Part shown: piece by piece, positions 1 through 64,000 of the stretch | How positions within the stretch are numbered: the first letter of the stretch is position 1 | Layout: each line of letters starts with the position of its first letter | Origin: Alviniconcha marisindica | Taxonomy: Eukaryota; Mollusca; Gastropoda; Provannidae | Direction: 5' to 3' | NCBI GenBank assembly: GCA_018857735.1 | Contig: JABMCL010003612.1 | Span: 120,001 to 184,000, forward strand | DNA: 64,000 nucleotides | The notes under the pieces: generated by a model | What the model was told of the DNA's origin: nothing | Database searches by the model: none | The model's input: the letters and a program-made list of their open reading frames with translations, nothing else | Position numbers and translations under genes: made by a program

Positions 1-1046
1 AAGTATCACAGCTAGCCTAATTGTTCTTGTGGTCATGGAACTCAACTTTCTTACCTGATGCTGACAGAGGTGGTGCATGCAACACTGAAGGGACATGACA
101 CCTGTCATGACTGTGAGCCACCAGTCCATCTGTTACTTGTAAAACATATTTAAAAAATTGAATATTAAATCAAATGAGGTGGCTATTAAAGACAAACAAA
201 ATAGTGACAGATAATACCTATAATTCTCTGACCAAAGTTAAACTTATGTCATCGTACAGATAGTCTGTGACAAAAATATTTGCATGCTGCTCAACAGCTT
301 TAAGTCATATATTACACATTTTTATTGGGATCTCTTCTACATTTTGAGAAGGCCAGTTCCTTTAATTAACCTGGGGCACTAATTCTTTTTGTCCTTGTTG
401 TTGGAAAGAGAAGACTATCTTGTGTTTTGAAAGCATAGGCCAGATACCATCCATCCCTCAAAAGAAAAGGCCAGGTCCAGTACCTTTCCTTTGTTAATTT
501 AGAAAAGGAGACTGCTCACTAGTAGTTTTCCCTCCTCCACCCCCTGCAAATTTCAGGCATTTGAGTCTGAAAAAAAAGAAAGAAGGCATTTGAGTCTGAA
601 ATGTATTACTATTAGGTTATAGCATTTGTGTGAGGACAGAAATTCTGCCATGCTTTTTTATTACCACCCTGCTTACCGTTCTTGCATTCTAGCCCAGGGA
701 AATGTACTCGGCAGTACAAAATGGTGAAAAATAAACTATCAATGTGCATGCCTTTGTCAGGTACTGACAATAATTATGCTCAAGGCTGGTAACTCTTGCA
801 TCTGTATTTTTTCTTTGCTGCCCATTTTATATTGACGAGTACGTTTTCCTCTCCTTTTTAATTTTAAAAAAGAAAAAAGTTAAGGCTCTCAGCAGAAGTT
901 GCCACATACTACTTTCAGTTTCCTTCTCTTTCCAACCTGACAGGAAAACTATACCTATTTTCTTTTTACTCTGGAGTCTGGCATTATGGTAACTACTAAT
1001 GTTTTGAGGTGCTCCAGTCTTTTGACAAATTTGGACTGTGAAGGAT

Positions 1047-1051
<5 letters not shown>

Positions 1052-1118
<67 letters not shown>
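1052..1118. repeat. (GA)n microsatellite
   Basis: An uninterrupted GA dinucleotide run of about 67 bp. A second GA tract lies at 1466-1541. Confidence 0.97.
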
Positions 1119-1121
<3 letters not shown>

Positions 1122-1465
1122 TTGGTGTGTGAATATATTTTATGCAGTGGGTGCAATTGCTTCATTAGGGAATGGTGGTATAGTTGAAGCAATTGACTGT
1201 CAGAGGCTTTGGTCTGATGGCTTTAAAACCAAAAAGAACTAAGCACACTGCATGCCTTGTCACGTACCAGAGCAGAATGGTGGTTGTATGTCTAACTTGT
1301 AACACTGACCTAATTTGCATGCATGAAAGTGAGAAAGGAAGAGTTGGTGCTAAAATGTGGTTAAAGCAAAATCTTTTACCTGAATAGTAATATTAATAAC
1401 CTGAAAGCAGAGAAGCTTCTTGAAATCTATAGATTTTACATGCATACAAATGAGAAGAAGAAGAA

Positions 1466-1481
1466 GAGAGAGAGAGAGGGG

Positions 1482-1541
<60 letters not shown>
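1466..1541. repeat. (GA)n microsatellite with G-run interruption
   Basis: GAA and GA units interrupted by GGGGGGG near 1478-1484. Confidence 0.95.
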
Positions 1542-1544
<3 letters not shown>

Positions 1545-2364
1545 CATATGAAAGTGGTTAATCACTGAATTAGAACAAAGTGAGAATGATTTGTGCATGA
1601 CAAAGTTATAAATCAATATAAAATAGCAGTAACTGTTTCAGTGACTGAATGAGGGTTAAACCTAAACAGTAAGCATTAATATTGTCAAAGGCAAATGCAG
1701 ACTACTCAAAGGACTGATGCCCAGCGCCAGCCTAATTGTCTCCCTTTTCTCCTTGTGTTTCATTTTCACTGTTAGATATCTTTCCTTTGAACTGGGTAAT
1801 TACATTGAAAGTACTGGATCCCTTATGATTTGGTCAACTGTATAAAGTAGTTATGATCAGTAGCTATACTACCACCTCTCTTTACTGGTCCTGTAGGATT
1901 TCCCACTCCTTCTCCTGGTAATGTAGATACACATTTGTATGTCCATTCTAGTAGCTGTTTTTAATGTGTCTGTTTTAGATATTTAAAAGACCCTCCCCCC
2001 CTCCCCCCCCCCTCCTCTTAGACTATCCCTCCCTCTTAATTTTGTACAGGTACACATATTAGCGGTATTATATTCTTTATGATTTGGTAGACTATTCACA
2101 AGTAGTTATAATATACAATCACCATGTAGAGGAGTCTGTGTTTTCTTTGTAGTAATTTAGATAAACCTTTGTAATTGACCGTTCTAGCATATTTATTATT
2201 CCTATCAGTGTTAGTTGTTTTGGGGGGACTGTGAAGAGAATGCCAGTCACCACACCACACCCCCTCACCCCCCAGCCCCCTCCACAAAGGCTTCTGTAGT
2301 ACAGTTCATTGTGTCACATGACAACCTCTCCATACTTAAATCAAATAACAGCACCATTACTTTG

Positions 2365-2685
2365 GTGAGCTGGTTTGGCCTAGCGGTAAGGCATTAGGCT
2401 GGTAAGCGGGAGGACCTCAGTTTGATAAAGCTTCGGCTCTCCTTTCTCTTCAAAAAGGTTGTGGTTTGTGGACATTGTCTTGTGACTTTGTCCATCACTT
2501 GCTACTGGAACATTAAAATGGCTCTCATCGCTGCCCATCTTAATGCAGGAATCATTCTGGTGGTGACAGTGTAGCAATAGGTATATAATCTCCCTCTTCC
2601 CCCCCACCTCCATACCCCCCCCCCCTTCTCCCCATCCCTAATAAGCCTGATGGTTTCTGTGGATGTTAAGCACCATGTTTACTTA
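2365..2685 (+). mobile_element. tRNA-derived SINE-like element, copy 1
   Basis: The head TTTGGCCTAGCGGTAAGGCA fits a pol III A box (TGGCCTAGCGG), with CTCAGTTTGAT as a degraded B box about 35 bases later. The body ends ctgtggatgttaagcacca. No tRNA cloverleaf is claimed. A second copy follows at once. Confidence 0.65.
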
Positions 2686-3025
2686 CCGGTTTGGCCTAGC
2701 GGTAAGGCATTAGGCTGGTAAGCAGGTAAAGCATTAGGCTGGTAAGCAGAAAGACCTCAGTTTGATTTCGCTTCGGCTCTCTTTTCAAAAAGGTTGTGGT
2801 TTGTGGACACTGTCTTGTGACTTTGTCCCTCACAATTGATGAAACATTAAAACAGCTCTTCTCGTCGCTGCCCATCTTAATGCAGGAGTCATTCTGGTGG
2901 TGACAGTGTAGCAATAGGTATATAATCTCCCTCTTCCCCCACCTCCATACCCCCTTCCCCTCCTTCTCCCCGTCCCTAATAAACCTTATGGTTTCTGTGG
3001 ATGTTAAGCACCATGTTTACTTACT
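2686..3025 (+). mobile_element. tRNA-derived SINE-like element, copy 2
   Basis: Same element as at 2365, with the same A-box head and the same tail (ccctaataaaccttatggtt, ctgtggatgttaagcacca). It has a 22-bp internal duplication of gcattaggctggtaagcag just after the A box. The direct tandem arrangement suggests local duplication rather than two insertions. Confidence 0.65.
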
Positions 3026-3148
3026 TACCTTTACAGTTGCCACTTCTAAAGTCTTGTTCCTTCTTTTCTGGGGTATGGGGGGATGGGGTTGGGTGGGAGA
3101 TGGGGTGGGGGTGGGGGGAGTAGTGTTCAGTTTTGACTCCATCATGAC

Positions 3149-3968
3149 ATATGTCCAAATGAGACTTCATAGATTTAATTTAATAGATGTCCAACTGAGA
3201 CCTCATAGATTTAATTTAATAGATGACCAACTGAGACTTCATAGATTTAATTTAACAGATGTCCAACTGAGACCTTGTAGATTTGATTTAATAGATGGCC
3301 AACTGAGACTTCATAGATTTAATTTAACAGATGTCCAACTGAGACTTCATAGATTTAATTTAACAGATATTGAACTGAGACTTCATAGATTTAATTTAAT
3401 GGATGTCAGAATGAGACTTCATAGATTTAATTGAATAGGTATCCAACTGAGATTTCATAGATTTAATTTAATAGATGTCCAACTGAGACTTCATAGATTT
3501 AATTTAATGGATGTCAGAATGAGACTTCATAGATTTAATTTAATAGATATCCAACTGAGACTTCGTGGATTTTATTTTATAGATGTTCAACTGCGACTTC
3601 ATAGATTTAATTTAATAGATGTTCAACTGAGACTTCATAGATTTAATTTAATAGATGTCGAACTGAGACTTCATAGGTTTAATAGATGTCCAACTAAGAC
3701 TTCATAGATTTAATTTATTAGATGTCGAACTGAGACTTCATAGGTTTAATAGATGTCCAACTAAGACTTCATAGATTTAATTTATTAGATGTCGAACTGA
3801 GACTTCATAGGTTTAATAGATGTCCAACTAAGACTTCATAGATTTAATTTATTAGATGTCGAACTGAGACTTCATAGGTTTAATAGATGTCCAACTAAGA
3901 CTTCATAGATTTAATTTAATAGATGTCCAACTGATACTTCATATATTTAATTTAATAGATGTCCATCT
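3149..3968. repeat. 36-bp minisatellite
   Basis: About 22 units of gatgtccaactgagacttca tagatttaatttaata. The unit length is a multiple of three, which explains the open frames; there are no splice or start features. Confidence 0.95.
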
Positions 3969-4035
3969 ATGAAGATTTACATTTTTTTTCTTTCTCCTAC
4001 TTGGTCTAATACTCAAGTGACTAATGATAGGCATC

Positions 4036-4320
4036 AATTAAAATTGGGGTGTGAATCAGACTCTGACCTGAACTGGAATGATTTGTTAAGGAAGTTAGCA
4101 AACTATATACTTGTTGCAATCAGTACTACTAAAGTTGGGGCCTGAATCGTTAGTCAGACTCTGATGTAAGCTTGAACGATTTGCTGAGGAAGCTACAAAG
4201 CTACTTGCTATAATCGATACTACTACAGTCGGGGTCTGAATCAGACTCTGATGTGAACTGGAATGATTTGTTGAGGAAGCTAGCAAGCTACTCATTATAA
4301 TCGATACTACTACAGCTTCA
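4036..4320. repeat. ~84-bp tandem repeat, three units
   Basis: Units carry gaatcagactctgatgtgaa and ataatcgatactactacag. No coding sense. Confidence 0.85.
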
Positions 4321-4616
4321 TTTGCATGGACTGACTGCATGCTCTGGTAAATTGCTTGGGATTTGTGAGTACTGTATTTGTTGATGTGATTAATATTAAT
4401 AAATTAAACCTTGTAATTCAGTTTGTTAATAGAATGCACCAGCTTTTTTTCCTTTTTTTCCTTTGGGAAAAACAATACTAAAATGACACTTTTCCCCATC
4501 CCCAATTGATTGACTGATACACCCCCTTATTTTTTTATATATTTTTTTGTAAGCATACTTCAGTTTGGAACCCAGACTAAGAAATAAGGTCATTAAAACA
4601 GCAGAGATCAGGAACT

Positions 4617-4700
4617 GTGAAAATTGAGGTGGCCATCCTGGGCTCCCCATCCCCAATAAGCCTTATGGTTTCTGTGGATGTAAAGCACCATAAGAAAAGA
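4617..4700 (+). mobile_element. SINE-like tail fragment
   Basis: gaggtggccatcctgggctc, then ccttatggtttctgtggatg taaagcaccat, matches the 3' tails of the elements at 2365-3025 and at 48650. Confidence 0.6.
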
Positions 4701-5625
4701 AGAATTAAAACAGCTTTGAGGGGTTGGGGTGGAGGTGGGGGTGATCAGTATCTGTATAACTATAAGTATAAGGCAGAGTTTATGCATGAATCAAGAAAAA
4801 CAAACATTTGACGGCATGTACATTAATAACTGCTTTGAAGTATACTCACCTTTTAGATGTATGGTGATGGTGTCCTTGGACTTGTGAATTGTACATTTTT
4901 TTTCCTTCTTCTGATTATGAGCTTCATAATCAGTTTTAAATATTTAGAGGAAAAAGAAGAAGAATGTTAGCCGGTTCGGTCTAATATATAACAGATTTTT
5001 TAAAATCTTTTTTTTATATCACATCCTTTCTCAGATTTATTTCTGTTTAATTTTTTAATTTGTAAAAAGTAAATTGTTTGAAAGAGAAGTTACTCTGAGT
5101 AATTCTAACTCTCAGTCACTAAGTTATTAAAACTGTAACAGATCTTAAAACATCTAGCATCTTTGACACACTTCCACTAATTTCACTGTGATCAGTTTCA
5201 ATTTTAACTTTTTTACCTGATAACTTTACAGTAAATGTTTTATTCCTATCCACTCAATCAATTCAGTAAATAATCTCAGGAATACTGGTATCAGTTTTAA
5301 CAGTCATATTAATGCACTTCTCTTTTTTGTTACTCGTATTAATGTGTTAACTTTCATTAACAGAAAGACCAGGAACTACGCATTATGGTAAGCAAATAAA
5401 ACCAACATAACCAGTACAGATAAAAAAAAAGTTGTTTTCTTTTCTTTTCTTTCTTACTTTTTCTTTCTTTCTTTTTAATGAAGTGAACAATGTTTTTTTG
5501 TTTGGTTTTATGGTAGAACCAGAGGGTCATTTCTGAGAATGACTGATGATTTATGGGTTTCTTTGGTGCATGCATAAATATGGTTGTGAAAGGGGAAAGA
5601 TGGATGGGAAAAGGTTTGGGGGTTA

Positions 5626-5721
5626 GTTTCTGTGTGTGTGTGTGTGTGTGCGAGTGTGCACAGGCATGTGTGGGTGTGAATTTGTAATGTGATTAAGTCA
5701 GTGGTTGTTGTTGGTGTTGTT

Positions 5722-5796
<75 letters not shown>

Positions 5797-5847
5797 GTGT
5801 GTGTGTGTGTGTGTGGTGTGTGTGTGTAAGTGTGTGTGTGTGTGCGT

Positions 5848-5919
<72 letters not shown>
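5626..5919. repeat. (GT)n followed by (GA)n
   Basis: A GT tract at about 5630-5845 with a few interruptions runs directly into a GA tract at 5851-5919. Confidence 0.95.
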
Positions 5920-5921
<2 letters not shown>

Positions 5922-7064
5922 AATGCAAGGAGGAGAAGGCTGGGGCTGAGATTTAAATGAATTTTTTTTTTTAATGTAGTGATCAGACCATATAGTACTG
6001 TGTATGGGGGGGGGGGGGGGTGGGGGAGAGAGAGGAGATAGATGGCTGAGGTTTCATCACCACATACACATCACGTTGAGAGCAAGTTTTGAAAGGTGCG
6101 ATCATCACAAATTGACAGGTATAGTTATCCCCCAAGTGTCTGCAGCAGAAGGTAATCAGGATGATGCAGTTGAACTAACCATCTTGTGTGATGGTTGTAA
6201 TGCCAATTCTATTTCCTTTCCTCTCTTTCTTTTTCTTCTTTTACCTTTGTGTCTTTCAGCTGAATCTCTGACATTTATGCAGTTGGGGTGGGGTGGGTTT
6301 GGGGGCATGGAGGTGGGGGGTGGGGTGGGGTCTTCTGTGAATGCAGCTGTCACAGTACCCACTCATTAACGATGCTGAAGTGTTTATTGTTGCAGCTGGT
6401 ACAGTGCTTGTTAACACCGACTGTATTCTTGCAGGTTTTGGAGCCAGTGGTGTCTCTGGCCCAATCAGTGGCCAGATTAATGATTGGAGTTCAAAGAGTG
6501 GTCTTTATTTGACATGCCTCCCCTTCGTGTTCTGCTGCTTTGCAGCGTGCAGGATTTCCAGTGCATATTGCAAACAGACTTCATGTTCATGGAATCTTGT
6601 CCATCTTTTTCAGCACTTGTTCTGCATCATTGTGCTACATTTTGGTGATGGGGTTTCCAGCTGCTGATGCAAACAAACATCCCATTACAAAGAGTCTTAC
6701 AAAACTAAATCTGATAATGTTCTTACTGTAACAAAACAAAATCTGATAATGTTCTACTGTAACATGCAGTTTCCAGAATGGAGTGAGGTGGGGGGTGGGG
6801 GGGGGCACTGCCCTTATATGTTTTTCTGTGTGTCAGTTTGTATAAGTGTGGGGAAACTGATGTACATGCTATTTTTTTGCCAAACAACCAAACATTGGGT
6901 GAATATCAGGGTTTTAGCAGAGGAAACTGACAGCAACAGACAAACAAACACACACGCAATTTTCATTATATGCCCTGATGCAGCTGTTACAATGGCAAAG
7001 ACTACAATCTCTCCTCTTTTGGTTGGGTGTCCTTTTCGCCCCGCCCAACCCCTCCCACCCACAG

Positions 7065-60168
<53,104 letters not shown>

Positions 60169-60224
60169 GTCAACATCAACACAAGCATTTGGGTGGTTGC
60201 AGGGGGTGGGGGGAGAGATGGGGG

Positions 60225-60520
60225 CAGTGTGACTCAAGAAAGACACTGGTCACTCCTCTGACATTGTCCTGGTCATCAGAGTGCCCAGGGACCAGCCACA
60301 GAGCCTTCTGTGTCAGCTGGATGACTGAGTCAACATCAGCACAAGCATTTGTGTGGTTGGAGGGGGTTGGGGGGGGGGGGGGAGGAGAGATGGGGAAGTG
60401 TGACTCAAGAAAGACACTGGTATTTCCACTGACTTCATCCTGGTCGTCAACGTGCCCAGGAACCAGCCAAAGAGGGGATACTGCGAGCTTCAGGAAAGAG
60501 AGGGTGGCTGGGATGGCATT
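60225..60520 (+). repeat. Two tandem copies of the coding end and stop region
   Basis: The exon 42 stretch from ggtcactccac to the stop and the following ~90 bases recur twice. The first copy includes gtcagctggatgactgagtc (LDD-like end plus TGA) near 60314-60333. The second keeps gtcaacgtgcccaggaacca and then diverges. Period about 160-190 bp; frames inside the copies are broken. Confidence 0.85.
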
Positions 60521-63434
60521 CACAACATAGTCCTTGACATTGTTTGCAAGATGACTTTCAAGGGGTGAATGAATGAACTGGTAAATTATTGAGCTGTGGG
60601 AAACAATACATTGGAAGCAGGACAAGGACAACTTTGCAGACCTATGTTTAAACTGGGAAGGCAGAGCAAGAGAGAGCGAGAGACAGTGTGTTTGTGTATG
60701 TGTGTGTGTGTGTTCTGCAATGAAATGAGTTGGAGTGTCCCTGTGGGTAAAGATTTCTTTTGAAAAGAGTACATAATTTAAACATTATTCAGCAAAATGT
60801 TTGTATATGAATGATTGGGTAGACGGTGACTGGTATTTTGTTGTTATTTAGTATTATTTTTGTTTACATACAGTGTCTTGAAGGAACCCACAGTTACATT
60901 ACATTATATGCACAATGATATCCAGATTTAAATGTTGTATACCAGTTTATACTGACCTACGTGAGCCTTGACAAACAAGATATCTGTGATAAACCTGTAG
61001 AAATACTTTTTACTGTGTCCTGCTTACCACAACTCTGTTTGAATATTGATAAAATAGTCATATAGTCATAGAAGATGAATAGTCATGGACTGTTGAATGT
61101 TTGCTTGTTATTCCTCAGCTAAAACCCAGTAATGAGAAGACAGCACGAGCAACCATTTTGTACGTGTGTATGCATGCGGTTGTACATGTAGACAATTAAG
61201 TGCTGCCACATTCTGATTGGGGGGGGGGGGGGGGTTATAGATGGAATTTGTCATGTGCTGAAGATTAGCATGGCTGAAAGTAACCGTGAGCTGGGGATCT
61301 CAACACCACTGACATTTTGCTTTAGCTGCAACATTCTGGCTAGTGGACTGTGCATAAAACAGCAATTTCTTTTCATCACCTCTTTTGTTTTTTGTGGTGA
61401 ATGTGGTGATTTTCTGGTATTTGAAGCAATCACATACTTTTTTGTTCAGTCTCCTTGTGATTTTATCCATTGCAATACTTTGATATTTTTTTAATGTTTC
61501 TGAAACAGTCGGACTGGAAGCATCTGTATAGGTAGGTATAAACATTCTTGTCAATGTTTCTCGTATATATATATATATTATAGTTATAATGTAGTCTTGT
61601 AGTCTCTCCGTTTATGTATATATGCTTTATTTTTTTAACTTTTTATGCAATAAGTATGTATGAATTAACATATTTGTGTATTTGCTGTTTGGGTACTGTG
61701 GAGTTGTTAGTGTGTGCTGTATCTGCAAAGTATTGGCCAAAATAGAGGAAGGAAGTGTAAATCAAAGTGGCCATGCATTTATATGGGCTTCCCTTGTGAT
61801 ATGAAGTATGAGAGAATACAATTGGTGACACTGCAGCACATGTTCCCCTGTCCCCTTCTTCCCCAAGTATTGTGGTTGGATGATTGTGAGTGGTCGTGTA
61901 CTGTAATGCAGTCGACCCCTCTTCATTGGTAAAACATGGGGCAGTATTTGTATGAAAAGCCATACCTGGGAACTGCGCCATATTGAACAACAGTATTTCA
62001 TTATTTTTTTTAATTTTTTTTGGTCAGGCCTTATAATAGAGAAAAGCGAAGAAGAGAAATCGGACATTATCAAGAGAGCTGTGTCTTGCAACTTGTAGGG
62101 CAGTTTAACTGCATTGTGTTTTGCAAACATGGCGGGGGTTTTGAGACTGTTATTGTCACATGTGCTATGATTTCTTTTTCTGTGGTCCATGTGGCCATGA
62201 ATTTCACCAAGTGCTCTCCACTCGGTTGCTGTTGGATTCAGGTCAGTTTTCACAGTTTGGGAACTCATCTTTTTTACTGTGTACTGCAGCGGCCATCTGG
62301 ATTAATGCGGGTGTATAGACATGTACTCTCTGTGCCCGTCAGCAGTTTCATTCTAAGGAAGCACGATTTTCCGCATCATAGATATAGCACAGCAGTTATT
62401 ATTGTTGATTTTAGGTCAAAGTATATATATAAAAAACTTTTTTTTTTTTTTTTTTCCTTTTTTTCTTCTACAGTTATTATTTTTGTTGACAGTTTGAGTC
62501 ATCACCAGTTAGATTTGTGTTTGCAGAATGTTTTATTTTCATCCTGAAAGCGCATTTTTATCATCCTAGTTTCTTGTAAAAATAACTATGAGCAGGTTGT
62601 TGTTTATTCAATGTTTATTTCTCCATCTTTTGTTGTTGTTTTTCACTCTTGAATTTTTATTTTTTATTGTAGAGCCATGTTGGTCGTACATAATTTTGCA
62701 AAAAGGTGTGTTTGTATTGCAATGAAAAGTAAGTTGTTGTTTTCTTCAAATCAAATTCAAAAGTATTGTTCATAGATCTTTGTCTTGTGTTGAAATGTTT
62801 GTTGGACATAAAATCATTGTTGTAGTGACTTATAACCGTGCTCATTTGAGAATATGTGGTACTCTAATAATCTGAACTTTTTGTTGCAAATTATGCCAAC
62901 ATTTTCTGTGTCAGTCTAGCACAACATGTGCTGGTTCTGTTTTATCTGGATTGTGCATATCACTGTTTTGTTGTTGTGAAAATGCCTTTTTCTTGGTGAC
63001 CCCCCACCTCATCACAGTACACCTTTTTTTTAGTCTGCATTGTGCTAGTGTACATATCCGATATACTGTGTATTTATTCCACTTCTCATTTTGGGAAATA
63101 TGCAAGTTTGGTTGTCTCATTGCCAGCTCAATGAAAATGTCATAAACATACATAGCTTTTAAATTTGCGTATTGGACTGTAACTAAGTAAAACTTGCACA
63201 TTTCTGATTCATATGATTGTATGGTGGTAGATACCAGACTCATGATAGAGTGGATGTGGATTTGGACATGGAATCCTGTTTATATTCGGGAGGGTTGGAG
63301 GGGGAAACACTCCCCATCCTTTCCTGCCTTACTTTAAGAATGGTGGACTCGGGGTCCAGTCTTTTGGGTATGACAGAGCACTGAGGTCCCATGCACCGTT
63401 GATCCCATGATGAAGACTCCACGACAGCAGAAGA

Positions 63435-63440
63435 AATAAA
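63435..63440 (+). terminator. Candidate polyadenylation signal AATAAA
   Basis: AAGAAATAAAGGC is the first canonical AATAAA after the stop codon, about 3.27 kb downstream. No transcript evidence is available. Confidence 0.4.
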
Positions 63441-63540
63441 GGCAGTCTGTGAGCAGAAATGTGAAATAACAAAGGGGTACACAGCAGTACTCGTTCAGTT
63501 TAAAGTTTTATGTTGTGTTAAAGAAATTGTGAATTGGTCG

Positions 63541-63790
63541 GAGGTCAAGAAGCAGTAATTGGGTGTTTCGGTCCTCTCAGCTGCACAGCGTCATCTCAGG
63601 GTGATGTCGACTGGTCAAAGGTCAGTGTGTCAGCTGCGCAGCGTCATCTTAGGGTGATGTCGATGGGTCGAAGGTCAGCGTGTCAGCTGCACAGCGTCAT
63701 CTCAGGATGATGTTGATGGGTCGAAGGTCAGCGTGTCAGCTGCACAGCATCATCTCAGGATGATATTGATTGGTTGAAGGTCAGTGTGTC
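63541..63790. repeat. ~60-bp tandem repeat in the 3' flank
   Basis: Four to five units of tcagctgcacagcgtcatct caggatgatgttgatgggtc gaaggtcagcgtg. Confidence 0.9.
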
Positions 63791-64000
63791 ATTGGTAAAA
63801 TTTGTGAATGTGGACAGTTGGGTGATTTCCCTAATTCTGTCAGTGTTGTCTTTCAAATAACTGAAAAATCTGTTTAACACATGTATGAACGTGTTATGCA
63901 ATGAGCAGTCCGCTGCGTTGAGCCATGGCCTACCTGAATACAAAGTATTAATTATCCATTTTGACTTTCACTTTCACTTAGTGAAGACAAAGTATTAATT

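Larger units (their letters stand above)
1..7064. other. Upstream intron or flank without a recognised exon
   Basis: No dynein-like block is visible on either strand. The stretch holds GA and GT microsatellites, a tandem SINE-like pair, a 36-bp minisatellite and an ~84-bp triple repeat. It is probably the intron before exon 1, since AAA2-coding exons are missing, but this cannot be proven from the window. Confidence 0.6.
60169..63440 (+). other. Probable 3' UTR / 3' flank of the dynein gene
   Basis: After the stop, two decayed copies of the coding end are present (to about 60500), then AT-rich sequence without long coding frames, SINE-like units or exons. No AATAAA appears until 63435, so the UTR may be long or may use a variant signal earlier. 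The extent is inferred. Confidence 0.5.

Noticed and set aside
2371..2435. tRNA gene
   Set aside because: B box is degraded and the acceptor stem does not pair; the same unit occurs twice with a SINE-like body.
3149..3968. Possible CRISPR-like direct repeats
   Set aside because: Units are contiguous with no unique spacers, in a eukaryotic intron-rich sequence; a simple minisatellite.
6341..6667. 108-codon frame with GASGVSGPISGQIND, possible upstream exon
   Set aside because: No resemblance to the dynein AAA2-AAA3 region, frame ends in low-complexity sequence and there is no phase partner.
62020..62547. 175-codon frame in the 3' flank
   Set aside because: Biased Phe/Ser/Val composition, no recognisable domain, lies in AT-rich probable UTR.

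Overview
The window is animal nuclear DNA carrying the 3' half of one large multi-exon gene on the + strand, an axonemal (ciliary) dynein heavy chain that most resembles DNAH3. I trace 42 exons from 7065 to the stop codon at 60166-60168, about 6.24 kb of coding sequence (roughly 2,080 codons, against about 4,100 for a whole DNAH3). Every exon joins the next in phase with GT-AG junctions, except exon 28, whose donor is unclear. The 5' half of the gene lies upstream of the window. No second gene is supported on either strand. Small exons, GT-AG introns full of CA/GT and GA/CT microsatellites, tRNA-derived SINE-like elements and a SINE-tail motif (gcgtaaaacaccaa) point to a marine invertebrate, probably a gastropod or other mollusc. 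That is inference from repeat style, not a proven identity.

Layout (exon numbers are local to this window). 1-7064: no exon recognised; microsatellites, a tandem SINE-like pair and minisatellites. 7065-12406 (E1-E7): AAA3 module, with P-loop GPTGTGKS and Walker B region VFVDDLNMP, and the link to AAA4. 13604-18239 (E8-E11): AAA4, with P-loop GIGGSGRQS. 18713-26377 (E12-E18): stalk coiled coil 1, microtubule-binding domain, coiled coil 2. 26962-about 34000 (E19-E26): AAA5. 34961-46149 (E27-E36): AAA6 and the start of the C-terminal domain. 50467-60168 (E37-E42): C-terminal domain. 60169-63440: probable 3' UTR with one AATAAA at 63435. The product is the motor subunit of a single-headed inner-arm dynein, in which AAA ATPase cycling drives microtubule sliding in cilia and sperm flagella.

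The most striking feature is in the introns. At more than fifteen junctions the tandem repeat next to an exon is made of copies of that exon's own splice junction. Acceptor-type arrays (intron end plus exon start) lie upstream of E5, E8, E14, E17, E23, E27, E30, E38, E39, E40 and E41. Donor-type arrays (exon end plus intron start) lie downstream of E10, E16, E19, E26, E29, E32, E33 and perhaps E34. The coding end with its stop codon is repeated after E42. The largest is an array of about 2.7 kb with 70-bp units before E38, each carrying a CAG|GCC acceptor look-alike, which itself follows 1.6 kb of pyrimidine-rich 33-bp repeats. Two arrays (E5, 48 bp; E40, 57 bp) have unit lengths divisible by three and read in frame with the exon, so alternative acceptor use could add whole peptide units.
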